64,000 bases of DNA from Gammaproteobacteria bacterium RIFCSPHIGHO2_12_FULL_63_22 (GTDB lineage: Bacteria > Pseudomonadota > Gammaproteobacteria > Xanthomonadales > Xanthomonadaceae), in the NCBI GenBank assembly GCA_001801685.1, contig MGYJ01000006.1:68256-132255 (forward strand), in the 5' to 3' direction. Below the pieces are notes generated by a model. That model did not search any database. It worked only from the letters and a program-made list of their open reading frames with translations, and was not told where the DNA came from. Position 1 is the first letter of the stretch. Each line of letters opens with the position of its first letter. A program made the position numbers and the translations under genes. Of this stretch, positions 17,168 to 26,168 are shown in pieces.

Positions 17168-17346
17168 ATTCCCGCGGGGAAGGTGCAGCCGATGCTACGC
17201 CCGTGGGGCGCCGTCCGACAACGATGGGCGAGCCCCCAAGGCCGAGCTAATGGCACATGATCCGCGCGTGCGGGGTCGGCTAAGCTTGTCCACGGCGGGA
17301 ACCGGCCTGCATCGTAGCCGCGCCGTCAAACCCACTGGAGAATCGC

Positions 17347-18126
17347 ATGCGCCTCATCCCCTTCCTGCTCGGCGCCAGCCTGCTCGTGCTCACCGCCTGC
17401 GCCAGCGTTGGCACGCCGGCCAACGACGCACTTGCCGAAGCGCTGGCCAATCCCGCCCGATCCGACAGCGACCGCGAGCGTGACCAGCGCGACCTGCCCG
17501 GCGACGTATTGAAGCTGGCCGGATTCCGCCCGGGCATGAAGGTCGCCGACGTCTTTGGCGGTGGTGGTTACTACAGCGAAATCATCGCCGGCATCGTCGG
17601 CCCCAAGGGCCACGTCCGCCTGATCAACAACCCGCCCTACGACGGCTATGCGAAGAAGGGCCTGGCCACGCGCCTTGCCGACAACCGCCTGCCCAACGTC
17701 AGCTATGAAGTGTTGCCGCCCGACGCGATGAACCTGGGCAAGGGCACGCTGGATGGCGCGCTGATCGTGATGTCCTACCACGACCTGTACGTGGCCGACC
17801 CCGCCGACAACTGGCCCGCCATCGACGCCGGGCAGTTCATCGACCAGATCGTCGCCGGCCTCAAGCCCGGTGGTGTGTTGCTGATCGTCGATCACCAGGC
17901 GCGCGCGGGAACCGGCAAGGGCGACGCGCAAACACTGCACCGCATCGAGGAATCATTCGCCGTCGCCGACTTCAAGGCGCACGGCCTGGACTTCGCCGGC
18001 TCGATCGACGTGCTGCGCAACAGCAACGACGACCACAGCCTGAATGTCTTCGACAAGGCGATTCGCGGCAAGACGGATCGTTTCGTGCACCTCTACCGCA
18101 AGCCAATTCGAGTGCCTGGAGAGTAA
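17347..18126 (+). CDS. SAM-dependent methyltransferase-like lipoprotein
   Basis: A 259-residue protein with lipobox LTAC (Cys18) and a class I methyltransferase-like domain: motif I VADVFGGGGYYSEIIAG (about 66-82), an acidic post-I region, and LKPGGVLLIVDHQA (about 177-190). This matches the predicted exported methyltransferases grouped in COG4798. SAM is not known to be plentiful in the periplasm, so the substrate and donor are open questions. GGAG precedes the ATG. Its stop TAA shares one base with the next ATG (TAATG), coupling it to the M24 peptidase. Confidence 0.85.
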   Translation: MRLIPFLLGASLLVLTACASVGTPANDALAEALANPARSDSDRERDQRDLPGDVLKLAGFRPGMKVADVFGGGGYYSEIIAGIVGPKGHVRLINNPPYDGYAKKGLATRLADNRLPNVSYEVLPPDAMNLGKGTLDGALIVMSYHDLYVADPADNWPAIDAGQFIDQIVAGLKPGGVLLIVDHQARAGTGKGDAQTLHRIEESFAVADFKAHGLDFAGSIDVLRNSNDDHSLNVFDKAIRGKTDRFVHLYRKPIRVPGE

Positions 18127-19595
18127 TGATGCCAACCGTGTCTCGCGTCGTATGGACCGCGCTGGTATTCCTGTTGCTCCCGATGGTTGCTGCTGCAGAT
18201 CCCGCGGACTACGCCGCGCGCCGCGCGGAGTTGGCCCGGCAGATCGGCCCGGATGCGATGTTGATACTGATCTCGCCACCGGCGGCGCAGCGCAACGGCG
18301 ACGTGGACTGGCCGTTCCGGCAGGAAGACAGCCTGCTCTACCTCACCGGGCAGAACGAACCGGAAACCAGCCTGGTGCTGGTGCCTGGCGAAACGGAACA
18401 CAAGGAAATCCTGTTCACCCGCGACAGCAATCCGGCCCAGGAAGTCTGGACGGGGCGCATTCCGACCAGCGATGAGGTCGGTAAATCGAGCGGCGTCAAG
18501 CAGGTCGTGTCCTCGACGCGCTTTCGTGGTTTCCTGCAGGCGGCGATGGAAGGCCGTAGTTGGGGTGGGGCGCGCGGCGCGCCATCGCCGGGACTCAAGG
18601 CCTGGCGCGATCGCGTTCGTTCCGGCAAGGCAATGGTGTGGCTGATCATGGAGAACCGGGCGCTGGGAGGTGACTTGTCGGCCGAGCGGAAGTTGGTCGA
18701 GGAGTTGCGCCGCAGCTATCCGGAACTGCAGTTCCGCGATGCATTCCCGTTGCTCACCGACATGCGGATGATCAAGAGCACTGCCGAGATCGCTACCGTG
18801 CAACGGGCCATCGACATCACCGTTGCCGCCCAGAAGGCAGCGATGCAGCGGGTGCGTACGGCGAAACATGAGTACGAGATCCACGCCACCATCGACTACA
18901 CCTTCCGCAATCTCGGCGCCTGCTGCTGGGCGTTTCCGTCCATCGCTGCGTCAGGTCGCAACGCCACCACGCTCCATTACGGCAGCAACAACGATCCCAT
19001 TCCGCCGGGCAGCCTGGTGCTGACCGACATCGGCGCCGAGGTGGACGGCTATTCAGCGGACGTCACCCGCACCTATCCGCAAGACGGCAGCTTCAGTCCC
19101 GAGCAACGCGACATTTACGAAGCGGTATTGCGCGCACAGACCGTGAGCATCGCGATGATGAAACCGGGCGCACACATGACCGACGTGCAGGACGCGGCCG
19201 TCAAGTCACTGGGTGAGAGCTTGCTGAAACTCGGCCTGGTCACGCGCAATGAGCGCGACCAGGTACGCATGTACTTCCTGCATGGGCTGGGCCATGAGTT
19301 GGGCCTGCGTACGCACGACGTGAACGATCGGATGCGCAAGCTCGAAGCCGGGCGGATCGTCACCAACGAACCCGGTTTGTACGTCAGGCCCGCCGACGTG
19401 CGCGCCAATCCCGCCTACCTGGCGCTATCGGCACCCGAGAAGGCCGGCATCGATGCCGCCCTGGTGAAGTACGCTGACATCGGCGTGCGCATCGAAGACG
19501 ACATCCTGATCACGGATGGCGAGCCGAAAAATCTGTCCGCCGCTGCGCCGCGCACGGTGGCGGAGATCGAAAGCTTCATGGCTTCAGGAAACTGA
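18126..19595 (+). CDS. Exported Xaa-Pro aminopeptidase (M24 family)
   Basis: A 489-residue pita-bread metallopeptidase with a signal peptide (MMPTVSRVVWTALVFLLLPMVAAA). An N-terminal aminopeptidase-P domain (about 25-215) contains the HEAQ-type segment QEDSLLYLTGQNEPE. In the catalytic domain the two-metal ligands are Asp301 (TDIGAE), Asp312 (SADVTR), His390 in HGLGHELGL, Glu415 (TNEPG) and Glu457 (RIEDD). Complete site, so it should release an N-terminal residue before proline, here in the envelope rather than the cytosol. The ATG at 18126 is fused to the upstream stop; a second ATG follows at 18129. Its last 20 bases overlap the convergent VOC gene. Confidence 0.92.
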   Translation: MMPTVSRVVWTALVFLLLPMVAAADPADYAARRAELARQIGPDAMLILISPPAAQRNGDVDWPFRQEDSLLYLTGQNEPETSLVLVPGETEHKEILFTRDSNPAQEVWTGRIPTSDEVGKSSGVKQVVSSTRFRGFLQAAMEGRSWGGARGAPSPGLKAWRDRVRSGKAMVWLIMENRALGGDLSAERKLVEELRRSYPELQFRDAFPLLTDMRMIKSTAEIATVQRAIDITVAAQKAAMQRVRTAKHEYEIHATIDYTFRNLGACCWAFPSIAASGRNATTLHYGSNNDPIPPGSLVLTDIGAEVDGYSADVTRTYPQDGSFSPEQRDIYEAVLRAQTVSIAMMKPGAHMTDVQDAAVKSLGESLLKLGLVTRNERDQVRMYFLHGLGHELGLRTHDVNDRMRKLEAGRIVTNEPGLYVRPADVRANPAYLALSAPEKAGIDAALVKYADIGVRIEDDILITDGEPKNLSAAAPRTVAEIESFMASGN

Positions 19596-20418
19596 CGCTG
19601 ACGATCTTGCCGTCCCGGACCTCGTAAATCGCCACCGCCTCGATGACTTCCTTCGACGGCGGTGCGGTGATGCGTTCCTCGTCCACCACGAAGCGACCTA
19701 TCACCATGCGTTGGAGAATCTGCGCGCGCACCGCTGGATTGGCGAAGCGCTGGGTGTATCGGGCGCGCATTTGCTCCTTGCCCACCTGCGTCACGTCGTC
19801 GGGATGGTTCTTCAGCACCGCGTCGTCGGCATAGAAGGCGAGGAAGCCTTCGAGGTCGCGGCGATTGTAGGCATCGAGCTGCGCCTGGACGATTGCTTCG
19901 GGCGAGCCGCTGGCAGCTGCGGGCCGACCGCCGTCGATGAACTGGACCAGGTTGCCGGCGTTGTCGCGAACGATGGCATTCGCCTTCTGCTCGGCGCTGG
20001 CCGGGAACGGGCCGAACGCGAACTCGGCGCCGCGTTCGCGCAGCCGGGCGATGGTGGCTGCGTAGTCATCGACCATCACGCCTGCCTTGAACACGCCGTG
20101 GGTGAATATCTCGCCCTTCACCGTGGGCGCCGCCTCGGCCAGCGGGCGCGCGTCGTCGTGCTGGATCAGCTCCACGATCAGGCCGCCGCCCTCCAGGATC
20201 GCGACCGCGGCGGGCCCCGATTTCTCTGGCCGCAGCTTCACCTCAAGGCCCAGGATGTCGCGGTACCAGCGCATGCTTGCTTCCAGGTTCGGAACCGACA
20301 GCGCGAAGAACGCGCCGGTCGCCTGGGGCGGTGTCGTGGTCGAGTCCGCGGCCGGATCAGGCTGGGCAACTGCAGCCATGGGCAGCAACGACAACAACAG
20401 GCACAGGGCCAGTCTCAT
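19576..20418 (-). CDS. Exported VOC/glyoxalase-SnoaL fusion protein
   Basis: A 280-residue protein with a signal peptide (MRLALCLLLSLLPMAAVAQ) and two domains. Residues about 35-150 form a VOC (glyoxalase/bleomycin resistance) fold (FFALSVPNLEASMRWYRDIL, then RDNAGNLVQF), and about 158-278 form a SnoaL/ketosteroid-isomerase-like fold (AQLDAYNRRDLEGFLAFYADDAVL, ending in IVSVSFLKP). Both halves are small-molecule-binding folds; fusing and exporting them is uncommon. The frame is open upstream to 20661, inside the ABC permease gene, but the signal peptide fixes the ATG at 20418. It lies 35 bases downstream of the MacB-like permease on the same strand, so it may be the last gene of that operon. 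Confidence 0.85.
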   Translation of the reverse strand: MRLALCLLLSLLPMAAVAQPDPAADSTTTPPQATGAFFALSVPNLEASMRWYRDILGLEVKLRPEKSGPAAVAILEGGGLIVELIQHDDARPLAEAAPTVKGEIFTHGVFKAGVMVDDYAATIARLRERGAEFAFGPFPASAEQKANAIVRDNAGNLVQFIDGGRPAAASGSPEAIVQAQLDAYNRRDLEGFLAFYADDAVLKNHPDDVTQVGKEQMRARYTQRFANPAVRAQILQRMVIGRFVVDEERITAPPSKEVIEAVAIYEVRDGKIVSVSFLKP

Positions 20419-20453
20419 CGGACAATCCTTGTTCGTCAGTGAATCAGGACATG

Positions 20454-21713
20454 CTACTCGTAGTGCAGGGCGTCGATGGGGTTCAGGCGCGAGGCCTTGA
20501 TGGCCGGGATCATGCCGAACACGATGCCGATCAGGCTGCAGAAGAACACCCCGAACACGGCCCAGCCGATGGGCACGTTGGCCTCGAAGGCTGTGAAGAA
20601 CGTAAACACGTTGCCCAGCAGGAAACCCAGGGCGATGCCGATCACGCCGCCCACGTTGCACAGCACCACGGCCTCCAGCAGGAACTGCAGCAGGATGTTC
20701 TTGCGCTTGGCGCCAAGTGACTTGCGGATGCCGATTTCCTTGGTGCGCTCGGTCACCGACACCAGCATGATGTTCATGATGCCGATGCCGGCCACCACCA
20801 GCGCCACCGCGCCCATCAGGAAGGCGCCGATCTTCACGCCCTTGGTGGACTTGTTGAAATTGTCGATCTGGCTGAGGCTGGTGAAGTAGTAGAAATTATC
20901 CGGCTCGTCGTGCTTGAGGTGGCGCACGTTGCGCAGCACCTGGCGGGTTTGTTCGATGGCGTCCTGCAGCAGTTCGGGCGTCTTCGAATGCACGGTCACG
21001 TTCACCGATCGCGGGAAACCCTCGCGGTCGATCATGCCGTAGATCTGCGTGTAGGCGCCGCTCGGAATCAACGCCATGGTCTCGTATGGCCCGCCGAAGG
21101 CCGACACCTTCTTGACGAAAACGCCGATCACCTCGAACTTGCGGCCGTCCAGCAGCACGGTCTTGCCGATCGGGTCGGTGAACGGAAACAGCTGCAAGGC
21201 CAGTGCATTGCCCAGCACGGCCACCCGCCGCGAGGCGAGCATATCCATGCGCGACAGGTTGCGGCCTTCACCGATGAACTGCGTGTTGTTCTCGGAATAC
21301 TCCGGCGAGCCGCCGCACAGCGTGATGCTCGGTTCGGTAGTGATGCCCTTGTAGGACGCGACCTTGCCGTAGTCCCAGATTTCGGTGCCGACCAGGTCCA
21401 CGGAGCTGACCTGGTCGCGAATCGCCTGGGCCTCGTCCAGCGTTACCGGCGGCCACTTCTGCGCCGCGCGCCGTTGTTCGTCGCTGTTGAAGCCATTCGG
21501 CCACTTCTGCACCTGGAAAGTCTGCGCGCCCAGCACGGTCATTTCCTTTTCCATCGTGGTCTGCATGACCGAGATGGCCGTCATCACGCCGATGATGGAG
21601 GCGACCCCGAGCACGATGCCGACCAGGGTCAGGAACGAGCGCAGCTTGTTGCTGCCGATGGCGCCCAGCGACATCAGGAAAACGTCAGATACGCGCATGG
21701 TCCGCCTCGTCAT
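20454..21713 (-). CDS. MacB-like ABC transporter permease (second)
   Basis: A 419-residue FtsX/MacB-type permease: N-terminal helix after FLMSLGAIGSNKLRSFLTLVGIVLGVASI, a large periplasmic MacB-PCD-like domain (about 55-270), then three helices near 285-400 with the cytoplasmic coupling segment [17 protein letters not shown]. Its ATG overlaps the stop of the first permease by 4 bases (ATGA). The two permeases share the [19 protein letters not shown] segment and probably form a heterodimer with the ATPase at 22948. No ATPase domain is fused, unlike E. coli MacB. Confidence 0.92.
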   Translation of the reverse strand: MTRRTMRVSDVFLMSLGAIGSNKLRSFLTLVGIVLGVASIIGVMTAISVMQTTMEKEMTVLGAQTFQVQKWPNGFNSDEQRRAAQKWPPVTLDEAQAIRDQVSSVDLVGTEIWDYGKVASYKGITTEPSITLCGGSPEYSENNTQFIGEGRNLSRMDMLASRRVAVLGNALALQLFPFTDPIGKTVLLDGRKFEVIGVFVKKVSAFGGPYETMALIPSGAYTQIYGMIDREGFPRSVNVTVHSKTPELLQDAIEQTRQVLRNVRHLKHDEPDNFYYFTSLSQIDNFNKSTKGVKIGAFLMGAVALVVAGIGIMNIMLVSVTERTKEIGIRKSLGAKRKNILLQFLLEAVVLCNVGGVIGIALGFLLGNVFTFFTAFEANVPIGWAVFGVFFCSLIGIVFGMIPAIKASRLNPIDALHYE

Positions 21714-22947
21714 TCATAGCGCAGGGCCTCGATCGGATCGAGCTTGGCGCCGCGCCAGGCCGGGATCATTCCCGACACCACGCCCACCACCACCGACACC
21801 ACCAGCGCCGCGACCACGATGCCCGGCGACAGGCTGGCAGGCATCAGGTTGGCGTTGATGATGGAGGTCAGGATGGCCGATATGGAGATGCCAATGATCC
21901 CGCCGAACAGGCAGATGATCGACGACTCGAACAGGAACTGCAGCAGGATGCTGCGCCGCTTGGCGCCAATGGCCTTGCGGATGCCGATTTCCTTGGTGCG
22001 CTCGGTCACCGACACCAGCATGATGTTCATCACGCCGACGCCGCCGACGAACAGGCTGATGCTGGTGATGGCAAGCCCGACCAGCACCACCACGCCCATC
22101 GTGTTGTTGTAGGCGTCCAGGATGGTGTCGAGCTTGTTGATGGAGAAGTCGTCCTTCTCGATCGGCTTCAGTCCGCGGATGCCGCGCATCAGGCCGACCG
22201 CCTCGGATTCGAAATCCTCCAACGCCATGCCGGGCGGCGCCTTGATTGCAACATCCACGCTCTGCCGGCCGCCCTGCGTGCCGAAGGTCTTGCTGAAGGT
22301 GGAAATCGGGATGTAGACCTGGCGGTCGAAATTAGGGCCGCCAAAAAAGCTGCTGCCCTGTTTTTCCATCACGCCGATCACGCGGAAGGTGTAGCGGCCG
22401 ATCTTGAATTCCTTGTCCAGCGCCGCATTGCTGGTGCCGAACAGGCCCTCGGCCACGTCCGACCCGATCACCGCCACGCGCCGCTTGTACTGCACGTCGA
22501 ACGGCATCATGAAGCGGCCGATCGCCGGCACCATGGTCGACACCAGCACCTGCTTGTCGGTGGTGCCGATGATGGGGATGGAGTCGAGCTCGTTGTTGTT
22601 GAACTTCAGGCTTTGGCCGGTGCGGATGCTGGGGTTGACGATCGCGCGGCCCTGCAGCTTGTGGGTGATGGCATCGGTGACCTGCAACGTGATCTCGGGC
22701 CGGTTGCGGAACTCGAAGTCCGGGCCCATCTGCACCCACGGCCGTTTGGACACGTAGATGACATCGGCGCCGACCGAGGCGAAGGTCTGCCGGAAAGTCG
22801 ACTGCAATCCGTTCGCCGCGGTCATGGTGGTGATGACCGCGACAATGCCAATGATGATGCCGAGCGCCGTCAGGCCGCCGCGACCCTTGTTGGCCGCGAT
22901 CGCATTGATCGCGATCTTGCCCGACTCGACGATGTCCAATCCAAGCT

Positions 22948-22951
<4 letters not shown>
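21710..22951 (-). CDS. MacB-like ABC transporter permease (first)
   Basis: A 413-residue FtsX-type permease paralogous to its neighbour: first helix in [21 protein letters not shown], MacB-PCD periplasmic domain (about 50-280), and three C-terminal helices with [20 protein letters not shown] between them. It ends with the typical [17 protein letters not shown]. Its start overlaps the ATPase stop by four bases and its stop overlaps the next permease, so the unit is translationally coupled throughout. With the MacA-like adaptor it should drive export of a substrate from the periplasm, probably through a TolC-type channel encoded elsewhere. Confidence 0.92.
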
Positions 22952-23691
<740 letters not shown>

Positions 23692-23692
23692 C

Positions 23693-24961
23693 CTAGTCGT
23701 TGCCTTCGGCCGTGCCGCTGCCTTCGCCTGCTTCACCGGGCTTGCCGGGCTTCTTGATGGTGACCACGGCGTCCGGCTCGAGGTCGCGCGAGATCGCGCG
23801 GTAACTGCCCGACACGATGGTTTCGCCTTCCTTCAGGCCGGTCTTGATTTCGATGGCGTCATCGCTCTGGATGCCGGTGGTGACCGGCTTGGCGATGGCC
23901 TTGCCGTCCGCGATTACCCAGACCACTTCGACGAAGCCGTCCTTCCCGGCCTTGAATCCCTTCTTGTCGGCGTCCTTGCCGAGTTGGTCCAGGGTGCGCA
24001 CCGTCACCGACTGGATCGGCACGCTGAGCGCGCTGTCGCGTGTTTCGGTGACGATGTCGGCGCTCGCGGTCATGCCCGGGCGCAGTTTGCTGGTGTCGCT
24101 GGTGATGGCGATCTTCACTTCGAACTCGGTCTTCTGCACCGTCGATCCCGCGGCCGGCGTGGTGGCGCTGCTGGCGATTTCCGACACCTTGCCGGTGATT
24201 TTTTCGCCCAGCACCGCGTCCACTTCGATTTCAGCCGACTGGCCGAGCTTGATGGCGTTGATGTCGTTCTCGTCCACGTTCACCAGCGCTTCCATCGTGC
24301 CGAGTTGCGCGATCACCATGATCACGTCTTCCTGGAACTGCGAACCGATGGCGATTTCGCCCTGTTCCTTGTTCAAGTCGCTGACCGTGCCGGAGATCGG
24401 CGCATAGATGGTGGTCTTGGACAGGTCGTCCTGGGACTGGCGCAGCGCGCCGATGGCCTGCTGCACCTGGTCCATCGCCGACTGGTAGCGCGAGCTGTCC
24501 ACCTGGAAGGCGGTTTGTGCGGCGTCGAGGTCAGACTGCGACTGCAGCTTGCGCGCCACCAGTTCCCTGGCGCGCTTGTACACGCGTTCGGCCTGGTCGC
24601 GGTTGTCGCGGGCCAGCTTGGCGTTGGCCTGGGCCGAACGCACGTTGGCCTCCTGGCTCTGCACGCTGGCCAGGTAGCGGTCGCGGTCGAGCTCGACCAG
24701 CAACTGGCCCTTCTCGACGTGGTCGCCTTCCTTCACGGTCAGGCGGGAGATCTTGGCGCTGACGTCGGCGCTGATGTTGATTTCGGTATTGGGCTGGATC
24801 TTGCCGGTGCCGTTGACCTTCTGGACGATCTTCGCGCGCTTGGCCGTGGTGGTTTCCACTTCCTGCGCCTTGTCGTCCTTGCCCTTGTTCATCATGAAGC
24901 CGCCGGTGGCGACAACCGCCACGACGACTACGGCGATGGCGATGAGCGTGCGTCGTTTCAT
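23693..24961 (-). CDS. MacA-like periplasmic adaptor (HlyD/RND family)
   Basis: A 422-residue membrane fusion protein: N-terminal anchor [20 protein letters not shown], a lipoyl/barrel-sandwich half ([18 protein letters not shown]), a coiled-coil hairpin (about 95-165, rich in Q, A, R and D), the second lipoyl half ([14 protein letters not shown]), then beta-barrel and membrane-proximal domains. The C-terminal tail is Gly/Glu/Pro rich. This is the first gene of the macAB-like operon and would connect the ABC permeases to an outer-membrane channel. The frame is open to 25216, but the membrane anchor fixes the start at the ATG at 24961. TrmO is divergent upstream. Confidence 0.92.
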   Translation of the reverse strand: MKRRTLIAIAVVVVAVVATGGFMMNKGKDDKAQEVETTTAKRAKIVQKVNGTGKIQPNTEINISADVSAKISRLTVKEGDHVEKGQLLVELDRDRYLASVQSQEANVRSAQANAKLARDNRDQAERVYKRARELVARKLQSQSDLDAAQTAFQVDSSRYQSAMDQVQQAIGALRQSQDDLSKTTIYAPISGTVSDLNKEQGEIAIGSQFQEDVIMVIAQLGTMEALVNVDENDINAIKLGQSAEIEVDAVLGEKITGKVSEIASSATTPAAGSTVQKTEFEVKIAITSDTSKLRPGMTASADIVTETRDSALSVPIQSVTVRTLDQLGKDADKKGFKAGKDGFVEVVWVIADGKAIAKPVTTGIQSDDAIEIKTGLKEGETIVSGSYRAISRDLEPDAVVTIKKPGKPGEAGEGSGTAEGND

Positions 24962-25116
24962 CTTCAAAATACCCCTGGTTACCAATGCCGGCATCGGAAC
25001 ACGGAAGGCCGCCGCTGCTGGAGTGCCAAAAGTGATGGCAACCTTTGGCAGTGCGCGCGTCGAAGTCGAAATCGCGGCGTCGATCTGCGACGCTAGCGGC
25101 AGGCAAATCCGCCGCG

Positions 25117-25674
25117 ATGGGGCAGTCCATGCAAGCAAAACCGGCCGAAGCCGCGGAAGTTTCCTGCCGGGCGATCGCCTTTGTCGAATCGCCCTACGCC
25201 AGCCGCATCGACGCACCGCACCAGGCTACGGTCGTGGCCGGCACCGAGACCGGGCAGGCGGCCGAGGCCTGGATCCGGTTCGTCGAGGGATTTCCGCCGG
25301 AAGCGTTTCGCGACTTGGCCGGATTCGACCGGATCTGGCTGGTTTTCGTGTTCGATCGCAGCGAGGGCTGGAAGGCGGAAGTCCGGCCACCGCGAGGGGG
25401 CGGCAAGCGCAGCGTGCTGGCGACCCGATCGCCGCACCGGCCCAATCCCATCGGCCTGTCGGCGGTGGAACTGGTGGCGGTGGAGCCCGATGGCCTGCGC
25501 GTTCGCGGCCTGGACCTGCTCGACGGTACGCCCATCCTGGACATCAAGCCCTACGTTCCCTATGCCGATGCTTTTCCGACGGCGGCGGCCGGGTGGATAG
25601 ATGCCATCGATCGCAGCCAGGGGCCGCAGTCGGCGCCCGGCCCGAAGCGGCCGCGCCGGAAGCAGGCCGACTGA
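25117..25674 (+). CDS. TsaA/TrmO-like tRNA (t6A37) methyltransferase
   Basis: A 185-residue (from this start) protein with the TsaA/TrmO domain: VESPY, then FDRIWLVFVFD, the signature TRSPHRPNPIGLSAVEL and DGTPILDIKPYVPYAD. TrmO uses SAM to methylate N6-threonylcarbamoyladenosine at position 37 of tRNA-Thr to m6t6A. The C-terminus is basic (PGPKRPRRKQAD), but the extra C-terminal domain of longer TrmO proteins is missing. The start is uncertain: ATGs at 25117 and 25129 are both possible, and an in-frame TTG at 25045 would add 24 residues of low-complexity sequence. A strong terminator follows the gene. Confidence 0.85.
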   Translation: MGQSMQAKPAEAAEVSCRAIAFVESPYASRIDAPHQATVVAGTETGQAAEAWIRFVEGFPPEAFRDLAGFDRIWLVFVFDRSEGWKAEVRPPRGGGKRSVLATRSPHRPNPIGLSAVELVAVEPDGLRVRGLDLLDGTPILDIKPYVPYADAFPTAAAGWIDAIDRSQGPQSAPGPKRPRRKQAD

Positions 25675-25713
25675 CAGGAACTTGCGGCCCAGGCGGTCGC
25701 CGGATCGCAGGCG

Positions 25714-25747
25714 AAAAAAAACCGCGCCGAAGCGCGGTCTCTTTTTT
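25714..25747. terminator. Bidirectional Rho-independent terminator
   Basis: A run of eight A (25714-25721), stem ACCGCGC (25721-25727), tetraloop CGAA, stem GCGCGGT (25732-25738), then CTCTTTTTT. It reads as an intrinsic terminator from both strands and sits between the convergent TrmO-like and GlsB-like genes, serving both. Confidence 0.93.
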
Positions 25748-25764
25748 CGCTTGCGAACCCGAAA

Positions 25765-26034
25765 TCAGCTACGGGCGCTACCACGAGTGAACAGGTTGAC
25801 CAGTGCCAGCAGGACGATGGCGCCAACCAGCGACACCAGGAACGAACCCAGCGAGAAGCCGCTGTTGATCGTGCCTACGCCCACCAGCGGGGAGATGATG
25901 TAGCCGGCGAGCAACGCGCCGACGATGCCGACCACGATGTTGAGGATGATGCCCTGTTGCGCATCACGCTTCATCACGATGCTTGCAAGCCAACCCACGA
26001 TACCGCCAACAATCAACCAGATAATAAGGTTCAT
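25765..26034 (-). CDS. GlsB/YeaQ/YmgE family stress-response membrane protein
   Basis: An 89-residue protein made of three hydrophobic segments with the family pattern MNLIIWLIVGGIVGWLASIV, GIILNIVVGIVGALLAGY and the C-terminal SLVGAIVLLALVNLFTRG. Members (also called transglycosylase-associated proteins) are small inner-membrane proteins induced by stress in several bacteria; no biochemical activity is established. CAGGAGAAGT precedes the ATG at 26034. It is transcribed toward the bidirectional terminator at 25714-25747 and stands alone. Confidence 0.93.
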   Translation of the reverse strand: MNLIIWLIVGGIVGWLASIVMKRDAQQGIILNIVVGIVGALLAGYIISPLVGVGTINSGFSLGSFLVSLVGAIVLLALVNLFTRGSARS

Positions 26035-26168
26035 CGCACTTCTCCTGATTTGTGAATTCCGATTTCACCCGTCTTGCCGTCATGGCATTGCAACCGAGCG
26101 TGGACAATTTGCGCTGGATTGGGTGTACGTTTTCTGAATGAAGCGGCGGTGGTTCATCCTTCGTTGCA

